64,000 nucleotides of DNA from Pinus tabuliformis (lineage: Eukaryota > Streptophyta > Pinopsida > Pinales > Pinaceae), in NCBI GenBank assembly GCA_031772625.1, contig CM062808.1:473801655-473865654 (forward strand). The letters run 5' to 3'. Position 1 is the stretch's first letter; the number at the start of each line of letters is the position of its first letter. Made by a program: the position numbers and the translations under genes. Positions 46,822 to 58,268 of this stretch are shown piece by piece. The notes under the pieces are model-generated. The model saw only the letters and a list, made by a program, of their open reading frames with translations, searched no databases and was not told the origin of the DNA.

Positions 46822-48128
46822 AATTGGTTGGCCCAAAAGCAAATGAAATGTTACAACAATCACTTAAGAAAAAGAAAAGTTATTCAACTCAAAAGGCAAT
46901 ATCAATAACACCTTCAACTTCTACTTTTGAAATGATTAAAATATACAATACAAATAATAAATATGAGTTCGTGCAAGATTGGTACATCCAAATAGAAACT
47001 CCCATGAATATGTTTCCTGATATGTACCTATTTGGATCAATAGACGGAAACGAACCAGAGATATTAGGAATAATAATTAATTGCTATGCTTGCAATGAAA
47101 ATGACATTGACTTTCAAGTGGAAATGATTAAAGAAAATGAGGTAAAATTAATTTCATGTCAAGTGGAGTATACAAATTTTAGACCAGATTTGATTGAAGC
47201 TTCAAGTACTGATTCAACAAATACGATAAAAAATTCAATGTTCAAGTTGGATAGCTTTGAGAGCTTCTCTAAATCTGGACTAAATAGTTGTGCAGATCTT
47301 TTAAAACGCATCGCCACTGTTCTCAGATATCGTTATGTAAGAAGTAAAAAAACATCATCTGTACTTCTTCATTTACAACAAAAGGGTAAATTTTTTGATA
47401 AAATACCAGATGATAAAATTGATTCTCAATTACTTGCTTTGAGAAGAGTATATTTATCTGATTTGGAGGAGAATATAAAAGAAAGTGATTTCAAGCCCAC
47501 TACAGAATTTCAAAAAACTAGGAAAGTTGAATTTGAGACAACTAACCTTGCAAATCAATGTGATGAGATTCATGAAGCTTTCAAGCATTGCTATCTATTT
47601 TCAAACTCCTTTAATAGAAAAGTGCCTGTTGAAAGATGTAAAGAAGCTCCTAAGGTGTTCAAATTAAGATCACAAGATGATTTAAATGTTTTAGTGAAAT
47701 CATTCCTAGAAAAATTTCAAACCTCATTACCTGATGCTCTTCTGATTCCATTTTACATCAATGAGCCTGATCCTTTGGTCAAATCTATCAAAATTATAAA
47801 TGAGACAGATCTAAATTCTAAGAATATCAATTTTTGGATAGTTGATGGTCAACATACCATTCAAGCAGCGAAAGAAATTTTAACAAATCCTAAATATAAT
47901 GTATCAACAGAAGCGAAAAAAAAATATAAAAAATGTAATGCTCGATTCTTGCATCCATCAGTTGAACCCACTGAGGTGATCCGCATTTGTTGTCAATTAA
48001 ATTCTGCAAATAAGGTATTTTATAAAACTCCATTTATTGATTGTGTGCGCTCGGCAAGGAATTTCTTAATTGGCAATGACAAATTAAAGAAAAGGAGGAT
48101 TGGATGCTCTAAGACGGCTGAAGACAAG
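46822..48128 (+). CDS. Main exon D with a ParB/DGQHR-like domain
   Basis: This 1,307-bp exon is fully open (about 435 codons), with acceptor ATTATTTGCAG and donor GTATGT. The first 250 residues are not recognised. The second half has the layout of a ParB/sulfiredoxin-like fold: a helix-rich LRSQDDLNVLVKSFLEKF, then ALLIPFYINEP, then the hallmark FWIVDGQHTIQAAKEIL. This matches ParB box I and the DGQHR/DndB signature (Asp-Gly-Gln-His, with Thr for the usual Arg). The later CQLNSANKVFYKTPF resembles the segment after the DGQHR motif. Members of this superfamily include DNA-binding CTP hydrolases, nucleases, serine kinases and phosphorothioation regulators. Which activity applies here cannot be told. 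I know of no described plant gene of this type. Confidence 0.6.
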
Positions 48129-48320
48129 GTATGTAATTTTAATTATTTTTACATTTAAATTTTATTATTGTATCTAATTTTATTGTAGATAAATTACTAA
48201 AGGTGATAATATAAGTCATATTTTCTGATATTTATGATGATTTCACATTAGATTATAACACCTTATTTAGTTTCATTTTTACATTGGATTCTTATTAGTT
48301 TATATTTATTATTTTATCAG

Positions 48321-49602
48321 GTTGATGATGACATGTTGTGCTCATTCTTCGATTGTCCAATTACAAATTTTTTTGATAAAAAAATTCTCTTATATCTTGA
48401 TGAACCTTTTTGGGATAAATGGGACACTGTTTTTAACTGTTACCAACTAGGCACATTAAAGTGTTCTCCAAGCCAACCTGACTTTGAGAACTACAAGAAA
48501 AATAGTCTACACAGTTTGACAGCAGCTACTTTTCGGCCCCTTCAGGGATTAACCATGGAAGAAATTTCTTCAGTAGAAGATAAGCTATTGGATGGAACCA
48601 TTTGGTTTTATATTCCAATTAATCATCCAACAAATGCTATAAAAATAAAAGATTATTGTTCTAAATTGAAAACCAACAGAACAATATTGGATGCAATGGT
48701 TACATATTGTCAAAGTCATGATCAAAACTTGAATGAGATGACTCTTACCAAATTCAACATTCTTGAGCATTATGAAATTAATGATATCATATTCACCAAT
48801 TTTTGCAACACGGTGGAGGGGTCTACTTATGTCAAAGGAACACGTAATACAAAGATAGAGTCCCTTTCTCAGCAAGCATGTGGAGTCCTTGACAGAATGA
48901 TAAATGGATCAACAAGTGTTCAATAGGTTGATAACAATTTTGAATTTGGTTGTCATTTTGGAGGCCCTGATCTTTTGTCAACACTTTTGCACTCTTTTCC
49001 ATGTCAGTTGCAACCAGTTTTACACACTGACCTTGTTGTTTTGGACACACTAGCTTTGAAAAAAGAACAATTCAACAAGGGGTATTACATTGAATTTTTT
49101 CAATTTCTTATCGAAAAAAATGAGTTGAATGACTTTACTATAGTTCTCTTAGTAGAGCTTTGGTTTTGTAATGATATACACCAGTCTTTGGTAATTTCGA
49201 TAAAGAACTCCAAGTTCAATTATAAAATTACTAGTGGCATTTATGAATATAATTGCCAAAACAATTATAGTTATGATATAGTTCTTACTATACATTTCTA
49301 TACTTCAGAATTAAAAATTTTGGAGGCTATAAAATACTCTCACACATTTGAAGACATATTTGATGAAAATGAGAGAGATTATAATTTTTGGATGGATTTA
49401 GTGGAAAAGCACCAACAATGTAGTGATGCAAAAGTGGTTATTTCTCTTTATGCGGGGAAATTTTTTATCAAGGCCTGTTGTACATATGGAAGAAGAATTT
49501 CATGTGTTGTGCAAACAGAGTCACAAAGGACAATCATGTTAAATAATTACAAATCTTTTCAACTATCAAATCCAGTACCCATTAACTTCTTGGAAAATTT
49601 AG
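48321..49602 (+). pseudogene. Exon E with one in-frame TAG
   Basis: It joins exon D in phase 0 through acceptor ATTTTATCAG and ends in phase 1 at a GTACTA donor. One frame spans all 1,282 bp except TAG at 48,924-48,926. About 200 codons precede the stop and 225 follow it, both with ordinary protein composition. No domain is recognised; the sequence looks globular, with TFRPLQGLTMEEISSVEDKL and a Phe/Tyr/Asn-rich C-terminal half. The stop could be a recent nonsense mutation, a sequencing error, or a real terminus that makes exon D plus half of E the main product. Confidence 0.55.
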
Positions 49603-49676
49603 GTACTACAATTCATTTATTTATTTTCTTATAATACATTGGATACTATTTTTTTCATATTTCTTAATTGTCAAAG

Positions 49677-50449
49677 TGTTTACTAAAATGATTAATGATG
49701 GAGATTCTAAAACAGAGAATGATGAAAGTGGGAAGAAACAAATTAATCAACATAGTGCTTATATTGTTGAAAAAAGTATGGAGATGGAAATAGGAGGAGA
49801 AGGAGGAGAGGAAGAAGTTATCAGCACAGGTACATAATTTGTTTAGTTTTTTCTCTTGATAATTTTTCAATTTATTTAATTTCCATATTCATAATTTTTT
49901 TGGATGACTATTATAGGGAATTATGAGATGAATGAAATTAATCAAGACAATGACCATGAAACGATGGAGATAGAAATGGGTATTAATCATTGTATCTCTA
50001 TCTTTTTTTATTTTATTATTATTCTAATAATTTTTTTTTTTTTTTTTTGTGATTCATATCCATTTCATATGTTGATTATAGTTGGAAATAAAGAGAATGA
50101 ATATAATGACCAAGGTATTGTCCCACAAAACTACAACCAAGAACCAAATATAACATCAGGTACTTATAACTTGTCCACTTGTTTTCCTTGTTATTTAATG
50201 ATTCTATTCATTTTCACAAATCAAAATATTTTATATGTTTAATTTGGAAACAAATAAAGCTAACCAAGATGATGATGAGGTCCAACGTTACAAATATGAA
50301 GATAATGTCATATCAGATACTTATAACTTGTCTTCTTGTTTATCTTATTATTCTTCAAACTCAAATACTTGTAACTACCATAATGTTGTATATTTTTATT
50401 ATAGGAACAAATAAAAAGGGTAAAATTAACAATCAAAATAATGTTTAAG
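49677..50449 (+). pseudogene. Small linker exons F, G, H, I and J
   Basis: F (49,677-49,829, 153 bp), G (49,917-49,979, 63 bp), H (50,082-50,159, 78 bp) and J (50,405-50,449, 45 bp) each have AG and GT borders and are phase 1 to 1. They code acidic, Asn/Glu-rich linkers. I (about 50,235-50,315) is a decayed copy of H that has lost its acceptor AG and has AT in place of the donor GT. J ends in TAA (50,446-50,448), so it either terminates the protein or must be skipped. H, I and their following introns (ACTTATAACTTGTC) are clearly duplicated. Confidence 0.5.
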
Positions 50450-50578
50450 GTGTGTGTGTGTGTGTGTTCCTTTTTAAAGGTTGCATTACTAATGTTTTTC
50501 TTGGTATTGGTATTTGATTGAAGGTTTAAATAGAAGTACAATCGGTATTTGATTGAAGGTTTAATATGTTTACTCCAG

Positions 50579-51345
50579 GTCCTGTCCAGATGATAAAAGA
50601 ACTTATTGTTTCATCTATAAATATTGGAAAAACCACTCAAGGTAAGTGTATTGTTTCAACAATTTTTTTAGTAATTTTTGTAACATGAACAAAATGGTTT
50701 GACTATATTATTTTCCATTGTGTTGCAGCCAAAATAACTGAAAAGAAACTAGTTATTTTTGAACTAAAGGACATTTTTTATCATAGCATTGATGTTGAAG
50801 CAACAAACAAAGGGCATATTGAGAAAATGGGAGCTGATGCTGATTACACAATAGAGAAAAAACTATTTTGGATTCATCCACATGCAAAATAATTTTTTGA
50901 AATGTGTTTCAAAAACGAATCTCTTGACATTGCAATTTGGACGACAGCTTTGAAACAAAGCACAACAAGATTTCTAAAAAAGTTGGTTTCAGAAACATTA
51001 CAAGATAAATTTCTGTTTAAGTGGACTGCTTCAGACTGTAAGCCACAAAAGGGACATAAGGTCATTGACAATTCAACGAAAGTTATACACACTAAATCAT
51101 TGAAAAAAGTGTGGGAAATGCATACCCAATATGATGCAACCAATACTATTATAGTTGATTGTTTAATTGAGAGAGTGAAAGAGAATCCAAAAGAAAATGT
51201 GATTCTTGCCCCTCCATTCATTGGAGCAAATCAAGGGGATAATTGGTTGATCCATGAGCTATGGAGAATATTGCATAAACTCAACAAGGCTACGGATGTG
51301 CGAGCTATTTTGAAGGATGTCCATTTATATTTAGAAGTACCTTAA
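50579..51345 (+). pseudogene. Exons K and L: FCP1/NIF-like HAD domain with a nonsense codon
   Basis: K (50,579-50,641) and L (50,729-51,345) are in phase with the upstream exons. L matches the plant FCP1-like small phosphatase family (NIF domain): KKLVIFELKD at the motif I position, DIAIWTTALKQSTTRFLKKL, FLFKWTASDCKPQKG, KSLKKVWEM, and TIIVDCLIE at the motif IV position. Motif I, normally with a nucleophilic Asp, reads F-E-L-K, and the DD of motif IV is DC, so catalysis is unlikely. TAA at 50,890-50,892 falls where the second copy has Lys, suggesting AAA to TAA. AATAAA at 51,416-51,421 would serve as a poly(A) signal. Confidence 0.65.
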
Positions 51346-52254
51346 GATTACATATGTCTATATCATGATGTTATATGTATGACATCATGATTGATTACTT
51401 TTATTTCACAACACTAATAAAAGAATTGTTGATTTGGTTTGTCATTTCTAAAAATCAAATATTTTTATTTTATTTATTTTTGGTGAGATGAATGGTCATT
51501 TAATGTTTTCATATCAAAATTTCCCATTCTATATTTTTTGTTTTACAATGGATTACATTGTATGTAAAATTAATAGGTAACTGTTCTATTTGTTTTAATT
51601 AGATCATTACAATTATTTGCTTTAAATGTGGTTTAAGTTATTGTTATACCTCTTAGAAATTAGTAATTTGAAGGATGACCCATTGCATTCTTATAACCCT
51701 ATTTATTCCATATAAGTTGAAAAATTATATTAAGTTGTATGTAACACCAACAATAAACATACAATTTGCACTAAAAGAAGCACAAAAAAAAACTAAGGTA
51801 GAAACTCTATAAATTAACATATAATTAATTAGGTTTGAATTTAAAAATTGTGTTATATTGTATGTGAAAATTAATAAAAAATTAGTTTGTTTAGTTGCGC
51901 TAGACCATTATAATTATATTTTTCAATTGCAATTATATAAATCATTATAAGTCTTAAAATTAATGATCTAAATGGTGGGTCAATGCTTTCTTATAATACT
52001 TTTGTTCCATACAAATTAAATAAAGGTATTAGGTTGTATGTATAAAGTAAACATATTATTTGTTTGTTCATTTTAATGGGGCAATTGTATTTGTATTTTG
52101 TGATACTTTGAACTCATTGTAAAATTACCTTTGCATACAAATGGAAACTGTTCATAATAAATATTAACATGATTTTTAAAATGATAGGTTTTTATGTCCT
52201 TAAGCAATGAAGTGTTGAAGTGGAGATATGTTAATATCATACATGTGGTTGCAG
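51346..52254. other. Intron or spacer between the two NIF-like exons
   Basis: AT-rich with no coding. A perfect 10-bp inverted repeat (ATCATGATGT and ACATCATGAT, 51,362-51,391) lies just after the exon L stop, and an AATAAA at 51,416. Confidence 0.6.
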
Positions 52255-52865
52255 TGCAAATGCAGATGGGAATTACTACAAGTCAAAAGATGTTGTTGAT
52301 ATTCGAAATGGAAGGAGTATTCTTCCAATCATACACCAAAGATGAACAAGATTTTCATATTCAAAGAGAACCAGACTGGCATTTTGGTGATAGGTCCTAT
52401 TTTTTAAGGCCTTTTCATTCAAAAGTATTAAAATATTGCTTAAGAAATTATGATGTCGCAATATGGACATTAAATGTCACTGACAAGTACATCCGAAAAG
52501 TACTTGAAAAATCAAATATTGATATAGAGGACTTTAAATTTGCATGGGACAGATCTCATTGTCATTTGCAAACAAAATTGGAAGCAGGGAGAACAAGACA
52601 ATTTTATGAGAAAAAGTTGATTGATGTGTGTTACCAATATGGAGATAATTATGAAGAATCAAATGTATTGCTAATAGATACAGAAAAGCATACTTCTCAA
52701 TTCATGGGATATCGATCAAACCACATCTTGATAAAATCGTATACAGGAAAAGAGCAAGATACGTGGCTTATGAAAGTTTTATTCCCCTTTTTTAAGACAC
52801 TTCATCGTATCAAACAAAAACATGAGTACATTCGAATGTTCAATAGAACATGCACTTCATTGTAG
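52255..52865 (+). CDS. Exon M: second FCP1/NIF-like HAD domain, intact
   Basis: The acceptor ATGTGGTTGCAG ends at 52,254, and the phase (1) fits the upstream exons, so M can replace L as a terminal exon. It is open for about 200 codons to the stop at 52,865. Motifs: KMLLIFEMEGVFF (Glu in place of the nucleophilic Asp), SYFLRPFHSKVLKYCLRNYD, VAIWTLNVTDKYIRKVLEK, FAWDRSHCHLQTKLEAG, and NVLLIDTEKHTSQF (DT instead of DD). Family members dephosphorylate Ser in proteins such as the RNA polymerase II tail; this one looks like a pseudophosphatase that could still bind. An upstream ATG at 52,194 would allow a separate short gene, but the acceptor makes an exon more likely. Confidence 0.7.
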
Positions 52866-54437
52866 TTGATGGAGATAATTTCTTTTATAAATTTGTTGAA
52901 AAGTACATTCCAAATTTTCAATACATTTTGGACATAGTTTTTGTTGAATCAATTTGTATGATTTTATATTTTTTGAAATAGATGGAAATTGCCAATTATA
53001 TTAATATGTTTATTTCTTATTATTTATAAATGTTTTAGCAATGACTGTTGTATCGATTTTTTTCTAAGATGTGTTTGTGCGCGCGCGTGTTCTTAAATGA
53101 ATTGTTTGCCATTCAAATTATCTTATATGAACCATCTTATAATGATTTTTTTAATGACTTATGTTTAATTATATGTATCAATAATCATATATAAATGTGA
53201 AATATAAGTTTTCAAATAGAACTCCTTGCAAACAAAGGTGTTATTCTTACTAAAGAAATTATAACAATTTACTTGATAAATGTTATGTGCATTATTCACT
53301 ATTCACAATGCATTATTCACTATTAAGGTTAATGAGAAATGTGCCATAGGTAAATGATTTGATCTTTTTGAATCATAAGATATGTGATTTCTCAATTGAT
53401 AGTTTTCATAAATTTATATGCTTAAATCAATTAATGGTTGTAACTGCAATCATATCATATTGAAAATCAATAAGGCACAAAGTCAGTTATTCATTGTTTA
53501 CATATAAAATGCACTAATATGAGTGCATAAATGTGATATGTAATTCTTTAGATAAAAATATATTGTAAATAATTTTGCATTTCTTAAAAAAACATATATA
53601 TGAGGATAACGATTGATAAGTGGCTTATCAAGGTTTGATTAGATACTATCATGGATTAATTATGTCATTGAAAATTTTGAACCGTAAGGCATCTAATTTC
53701 ATTATTTAAAGTCATTTTTTTGTAAAATTTTTTTCTTTTAAATAAACTGAAATTATATCACTTGAGCTATAATTATATTATTGACTTGTACTTAGTTATG
53801 TCCATTAATATGAGTGTATAAATGTGATTATAATAGCCATATACTATGATGCATTTTTTCGAAAAATAAGTCTTTTAATTTCTTGATAATAAGTATTAAG
53901 TGGACTATTTAGGCTAACGAGTTATGACTCATAAGTGAATACTACTCGTTAAATTGCAGTGCATTCAATTTTTAACCCATATTTTTTTTCTTCATATATT
54001 CCCGAATCAACTATTTGTATATGCAATCATCTCATCTCATTTAATTTAATAAGGAATCCATTTATTGACTTTTATTTGTCTATCACGTAATCTATTAAGA
54101 CTGTATTAATATCATATTGTATTGTTTTGATACAAAACTCTATGAAAAACAAAATTCTCTTCTTAATAAAACATGGAATAATTAATTAACAATGTGTTAA
54201 GTGGACCATCTAGACTCATTAAACAGATGGGTAAAAAATGGTTGTATTTAAACTTTTTGCACCATAAGACATTGATTTTTCAATCCATATTAGGATTTTG
54301 TCATTTTCAATTCATAAATAGTTTCTTTATGGTTTAAATAATTTCATAGAAGCCAATATGACTTAAAGAATTCTATTTGGCTATATGCATTGATAGAAGT
54401 TCATAAATGTGATGCAATTTTTAAATGTAACTCTTAA

Positions 54438-54522
<85 letters not shown>

Positions 54523-56666
54523 TTCACAAAACAAATTATAATTAATTGATAATGAGTTTTAAGTGGTCTATATAAAGCCATTTATTGACTTTTATTTTCA
54601 TATCATGAGGTTTAATCTAAGTGCGTAAATGTGACACTTTTTTTTTAAATAAAACTCCATGTAATATGAAATGTTTTTCCTAACAACACATGGAATAATT
54701 AATTGGTAATGAATGTTAAGTAGATTGTTAAAGTTATTTCAAGGTATCATAAATAAATGTATTTAAAATTTATGCAACATATGGCATTTGATTTTCCCAC
54801 CTTTATTAACATTTGGTAAATTTCAATTCTTAAATAAATTATTTGTAATTGAAATAATCTCATAGAAACCAACAAGACAAGTATGTATTAAATTATATTT
54901 AGAATGTATGTATGTATAAATGGAATTTATTTTTGAAATAAAGATCTCAATGTAAGTAAAAAATATATATTTTTAGAAAATTAATAATTTAAAACCAATT
55001 ATTTATGAGTTCTAACTGGTTTATTCTATTTTGAATTGAAAGTTTGACTAACTATGCATTATTAAATCAGTTATTCTTATATGTAATCATGTCATATAAG
55101 TCAATAAGTCAAGAAAGCATTAATAAATTTCTATTTAACTATCATGTGGTTTAATATGAATGTACAAATGTGAAATTGTTATTTCTAGAATAAAAAACCA
55201 TGTAAAGAAAATGAATTTTCTAATAAAACATGGATTAATGAATTCACCATGAGCATTAAGTAGACTATTTAAGCTCATTCAAGAGATGGGCCATAAATGG
55301 ATGCCTTTAAACTTTTTACACCATATGACATGCTTTCACCATCAATATTAACATTTTGTAAATTTCAAATCTTAAATAAACTATTTGTACTTAAAATAAT
55401 CTCATAGAATCCAACAACACTCGGAAGTTATTTATTAAATTTTATTTAGTTATATGTATTCATACAAGTTTAAAAATGTAATTTATTTTTGAAATAAATC
55501 TATTAATGCAAGTAAAGATATATCTTATACAAAACTATTTAAGATTAATTGATAATTAGCTTTAAGTGGTTTATTCATGCTACATGAAAAATCCAATGTC
55601 ATAGATGAATGCCTTTTAATACACATTTAATCTTCAAAATCAATATCTTAATGATAATTTAGAAGTATTTACATTAAGTATTTAATAATTAAAGAACACG
55701 GGGACTTATATAAATTTCAACTAAAATACATGAGTTACATTTCACATTTATTTCTTCCCCATTAAAAATGCTTATCATTTTCTCTTCTTAGTGAAAGTAA
55801 TGGTCAATCATGGTTTTCCATACTATTGGTTGACACTAAATTTACATCGAGACTATTATTGGTTTTGACAATGTTTACAAGGAGAGATCAATATCCACAT
55901 GACCATCAATTGTGCTAATATTTGAAAACCCCTGCCTCCACTACTTACAAGAATTCACCACTAAAGTTTCTTGTTTACTTCATTTTGTGACACTGTCCTT
56001 CATAATGGAATGACCTTAATACCAATTTAAGAACTCTCATTTCATGTACTTGGATTTGAGTGGAGATAGACCAATGGTGCCTAACCTTCTTGAAATACGT
56101 ACATCAACAAAGTATAACCTTTATAGTATATGCCTGCATTCTATGAAGATGAATGATGACCCCCTCATTAGTGCTTCATAAATGCACAAAGGGGCCATAG
56201 GAAATTGAGCACAAGAACATTTTACTAAGGTTTTAATGGACTAGTTTCAATGCAATGCAAGGGACACCTATCCTTGTCATTTACAGGAAGATCCTCACAT
56301 CACCATCATTCAATCAACAAATCCCTTGTAGGTTGGGGGAAAGGGGGTTAGAGTTTCGAGACATAAAATTTAAACATCGATAAATCTAGCATGCTATCCA
56401 TAACTATAATATCTTGATTGGATGTTTGACATACAAATATGATTTAACTTAAATCAATTTCTTCTAAGAGTTTGATTTCACACTCCTATTGTGTATTGAT
56501 ACTATTATACATAACAACCCCATGTTTGACCTATTCATGATCTCTAATTGGTTAGAAATTACTTGCAAATTATTTTAATGTTGAATCAATTTAATATGGA
56601 AATTTACAAAAAAAATGAATGTTGTTGGAGGCCTTGTAATAGAATACTTCCAAATTTAATGAAATA
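52866..56666. repeat. AT-rich region of degenerate repeated phrases, no gene
   Basis: Phrases such as TTAAGT(G/A)GA followed by ...GATGGGCCATAAATGG, ATTTGTAAATTTCAA and AATAATCTCATAGAA recur around 54,193, 54,718 and 55,258 (offsets about 525 and 540 bp), with shorter partial copies near 53,889, 54,553 and 55,570. This looks like an old, decayed tandem array. Nothing coding was recognised, including 55,700-56,660. Confidence 0.5.
54441..54520. repeat. TG/TA microsatellite
   Basis: A short TG run is followed by about 36 TA dinucleotides. Confidence 0.98.
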
Positions 56667-57187
56667 TGTGTTGGTAGCTTATACTACCTCAATTTCTTGC
56701 ATGTATTCTTCAACTGTCACCACTCCTGTGTCCATGGCTTCTGCGGGTGCTGACATAACACTATTCCACAATTCTTGCAGTGTCTCTGGTAGTTTCTCAA
56801 ACAATGAATTCACTTTCAGAGTCTCGAATAGGTTTCGGTTCATGTATTTCGCTAGATAGCCACTTGTAATTTATAGGGACTTTTGAATTCAAATCTGACC
56901 ATTCCCCCCACATTCGACCCATTAATGCTAGATTGGCAAAAAAATTTCAAGAATCTAATCCATACATTTCGCCTTAAATGCCTGTCACCCACTCCATTTG
57001 GCCACAATCTGACCATCAAATCATGAACAGTGACTTTAATGGTCACTTTCCAGTGGACCTGTGCACTATTTCCATGAGTAGTGCTGCTGCCTGCATGCTG
57101 TCACGGACCCTATGACACTTCCCTGTTTCGCGCAGTCCTGAAATTACGCAGCTCCCCAACCTGGGTAGTGTAGTTTATAGTCTCACA
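56667..57187 (-). repeat. Probable LTR of the Ty3 remnant
   Basis: On the minus strand a polypurine run (AAAAGGAGG) is followed by TGTGAGAC at 57,187. An end CCAACACA at 56,667 gives TGTG...CACA termini and a 521-bp LTR with TATAAA near its middle. No second LTR is present to confirm it. Confidence 0.5.
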
Positions 57188-57235
57188 CCTCCTTTTAGCT
57201 ACCTGGAGTGCTAAGACTGTGCTTCTATCACTTAG

Positions 57236-58268
57236 TCAGATGGACGGGCCACCTATGTATGGCTTCAATCGGTTGTCATTCACCTTTCCTAGGAAGGGAT
57301 CTCCATTCAACTTAACCAACTGGACCATGCCACCGTTGGTAATCTCCTTAATAACATAGGCCCCTAACCAATGCATTCTGAATTTCCTTGGAAATTTATC
57401 AAACTTACTGTCATACAACAAAACCAGATCGTTTACCTTAAATGTGTGCAGCTTGATGTGTCGATCATGACATGCCTTTTCATGCTGCTTTTGGACATGT
57501 TGGTGAAATCTAGCCAAAACTATTTCCTCTTTGATCTCATCCAGTTGTGTGAGCCTCTCTTCTAGGGCTCCGTGATCCATCATACCTGTGAGCGCTACTA
57601 TGCGCAGAGTAGGCATGATGTATTCCATAGGCATCACTGCTTCAACCCCGTATACTAGCCTAAAGGATGTCTATCCCGTTAACTTCTTGCACGTCATCCA
57701 ATAAGCCCATAACACTGCAGGTATGCGTAGGTCCCAATATTTTTGCTGACCATTGTAAACCTTGGTCAACATGTTTTCAAGCACTTTGTTGAATGCCTCC
57801 ACTATCCCGTTAGCCTATGGGTGATAAGGTGTGCTCTTCTAGTGATATACCTAAAATTCTTTTGTTAGCATGCTAATTGTTTGATTTAGAAAGTGTGTAC
57901 CCCAATCACTCATCAAAATATTTGGACATCCAAATCGTGTCAATACATGCTCAAATAGGAACTTTTCAGCCGTCACCCCCATGCAATCCTTCATAGGCTG
58001 CGCCTCCACCCATCGTGTCAAATACTCCATTGCGGTGATGATATACCATGCCGTTGTCTTCCCTTGTGGCTGAATGGGTCCTAAAAACTCTGTTTCCCAC
58101 TTCTCGAAAGGTTGCAACGTCATTTGTGGATTTAAAGGAATTTCTTCCTTTGTGATGGCCTGCCTATTCTCTAACATACATCACATGCCTTGTAATATGA
58201 TTTTGAATCTTGATGAAGGGTTGGCCACCACAACCCTGCGCTTAGAATCTTCTTCACGGTTTCTCTCT
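57236..58268 (-). pseudogene. Ty3 integrase remnant cut by the Tat-like insertion
   Basis: From right to left on the minus strand come the end of the zinc module (LSAGLWWPTLHQDSKSYY, CDVC), the core ([34 protein letters not shown]) and the C-terminal part (FRMHWLGAYVIKEITNGG). The first catalytic Asp is replaced by Glu (ETEF); the second Asp and the Glu remain. At least four in-frame stops interrupt it. The sequence ends abruptly at 58,268 where an LTR begins, so the rest should lie beyond the inserted element, outside the window. Confidence 0.85.

Noticed and set aside
48900-48935. An intron whose acceptor TTCAATAG would remove the TAG in exon E
   Set aside because: There is no pyrimidine tract before it and no convincing donor upstream; the frame is open and protein-like on both sides.
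52194-52865. Exon M as an independent gene starting at ATG 52,194
   Set aside because: The codons before the acceptor at 52,254 have no family similarity, while the acceptor and phase fit the upstream gene; kept only as an alternative.
54381-54581. Ile/Tyr-repeat open frame
   Set aside because: It is a translation of the TA microsatellite.
56680-56862. A 59-codon minus-strand open stretch that looked protein-like
   Set aside because: It falls inside the probable R-U5 part of the Ty3 LTR, has no partner sequence, and this length can occur by chance.
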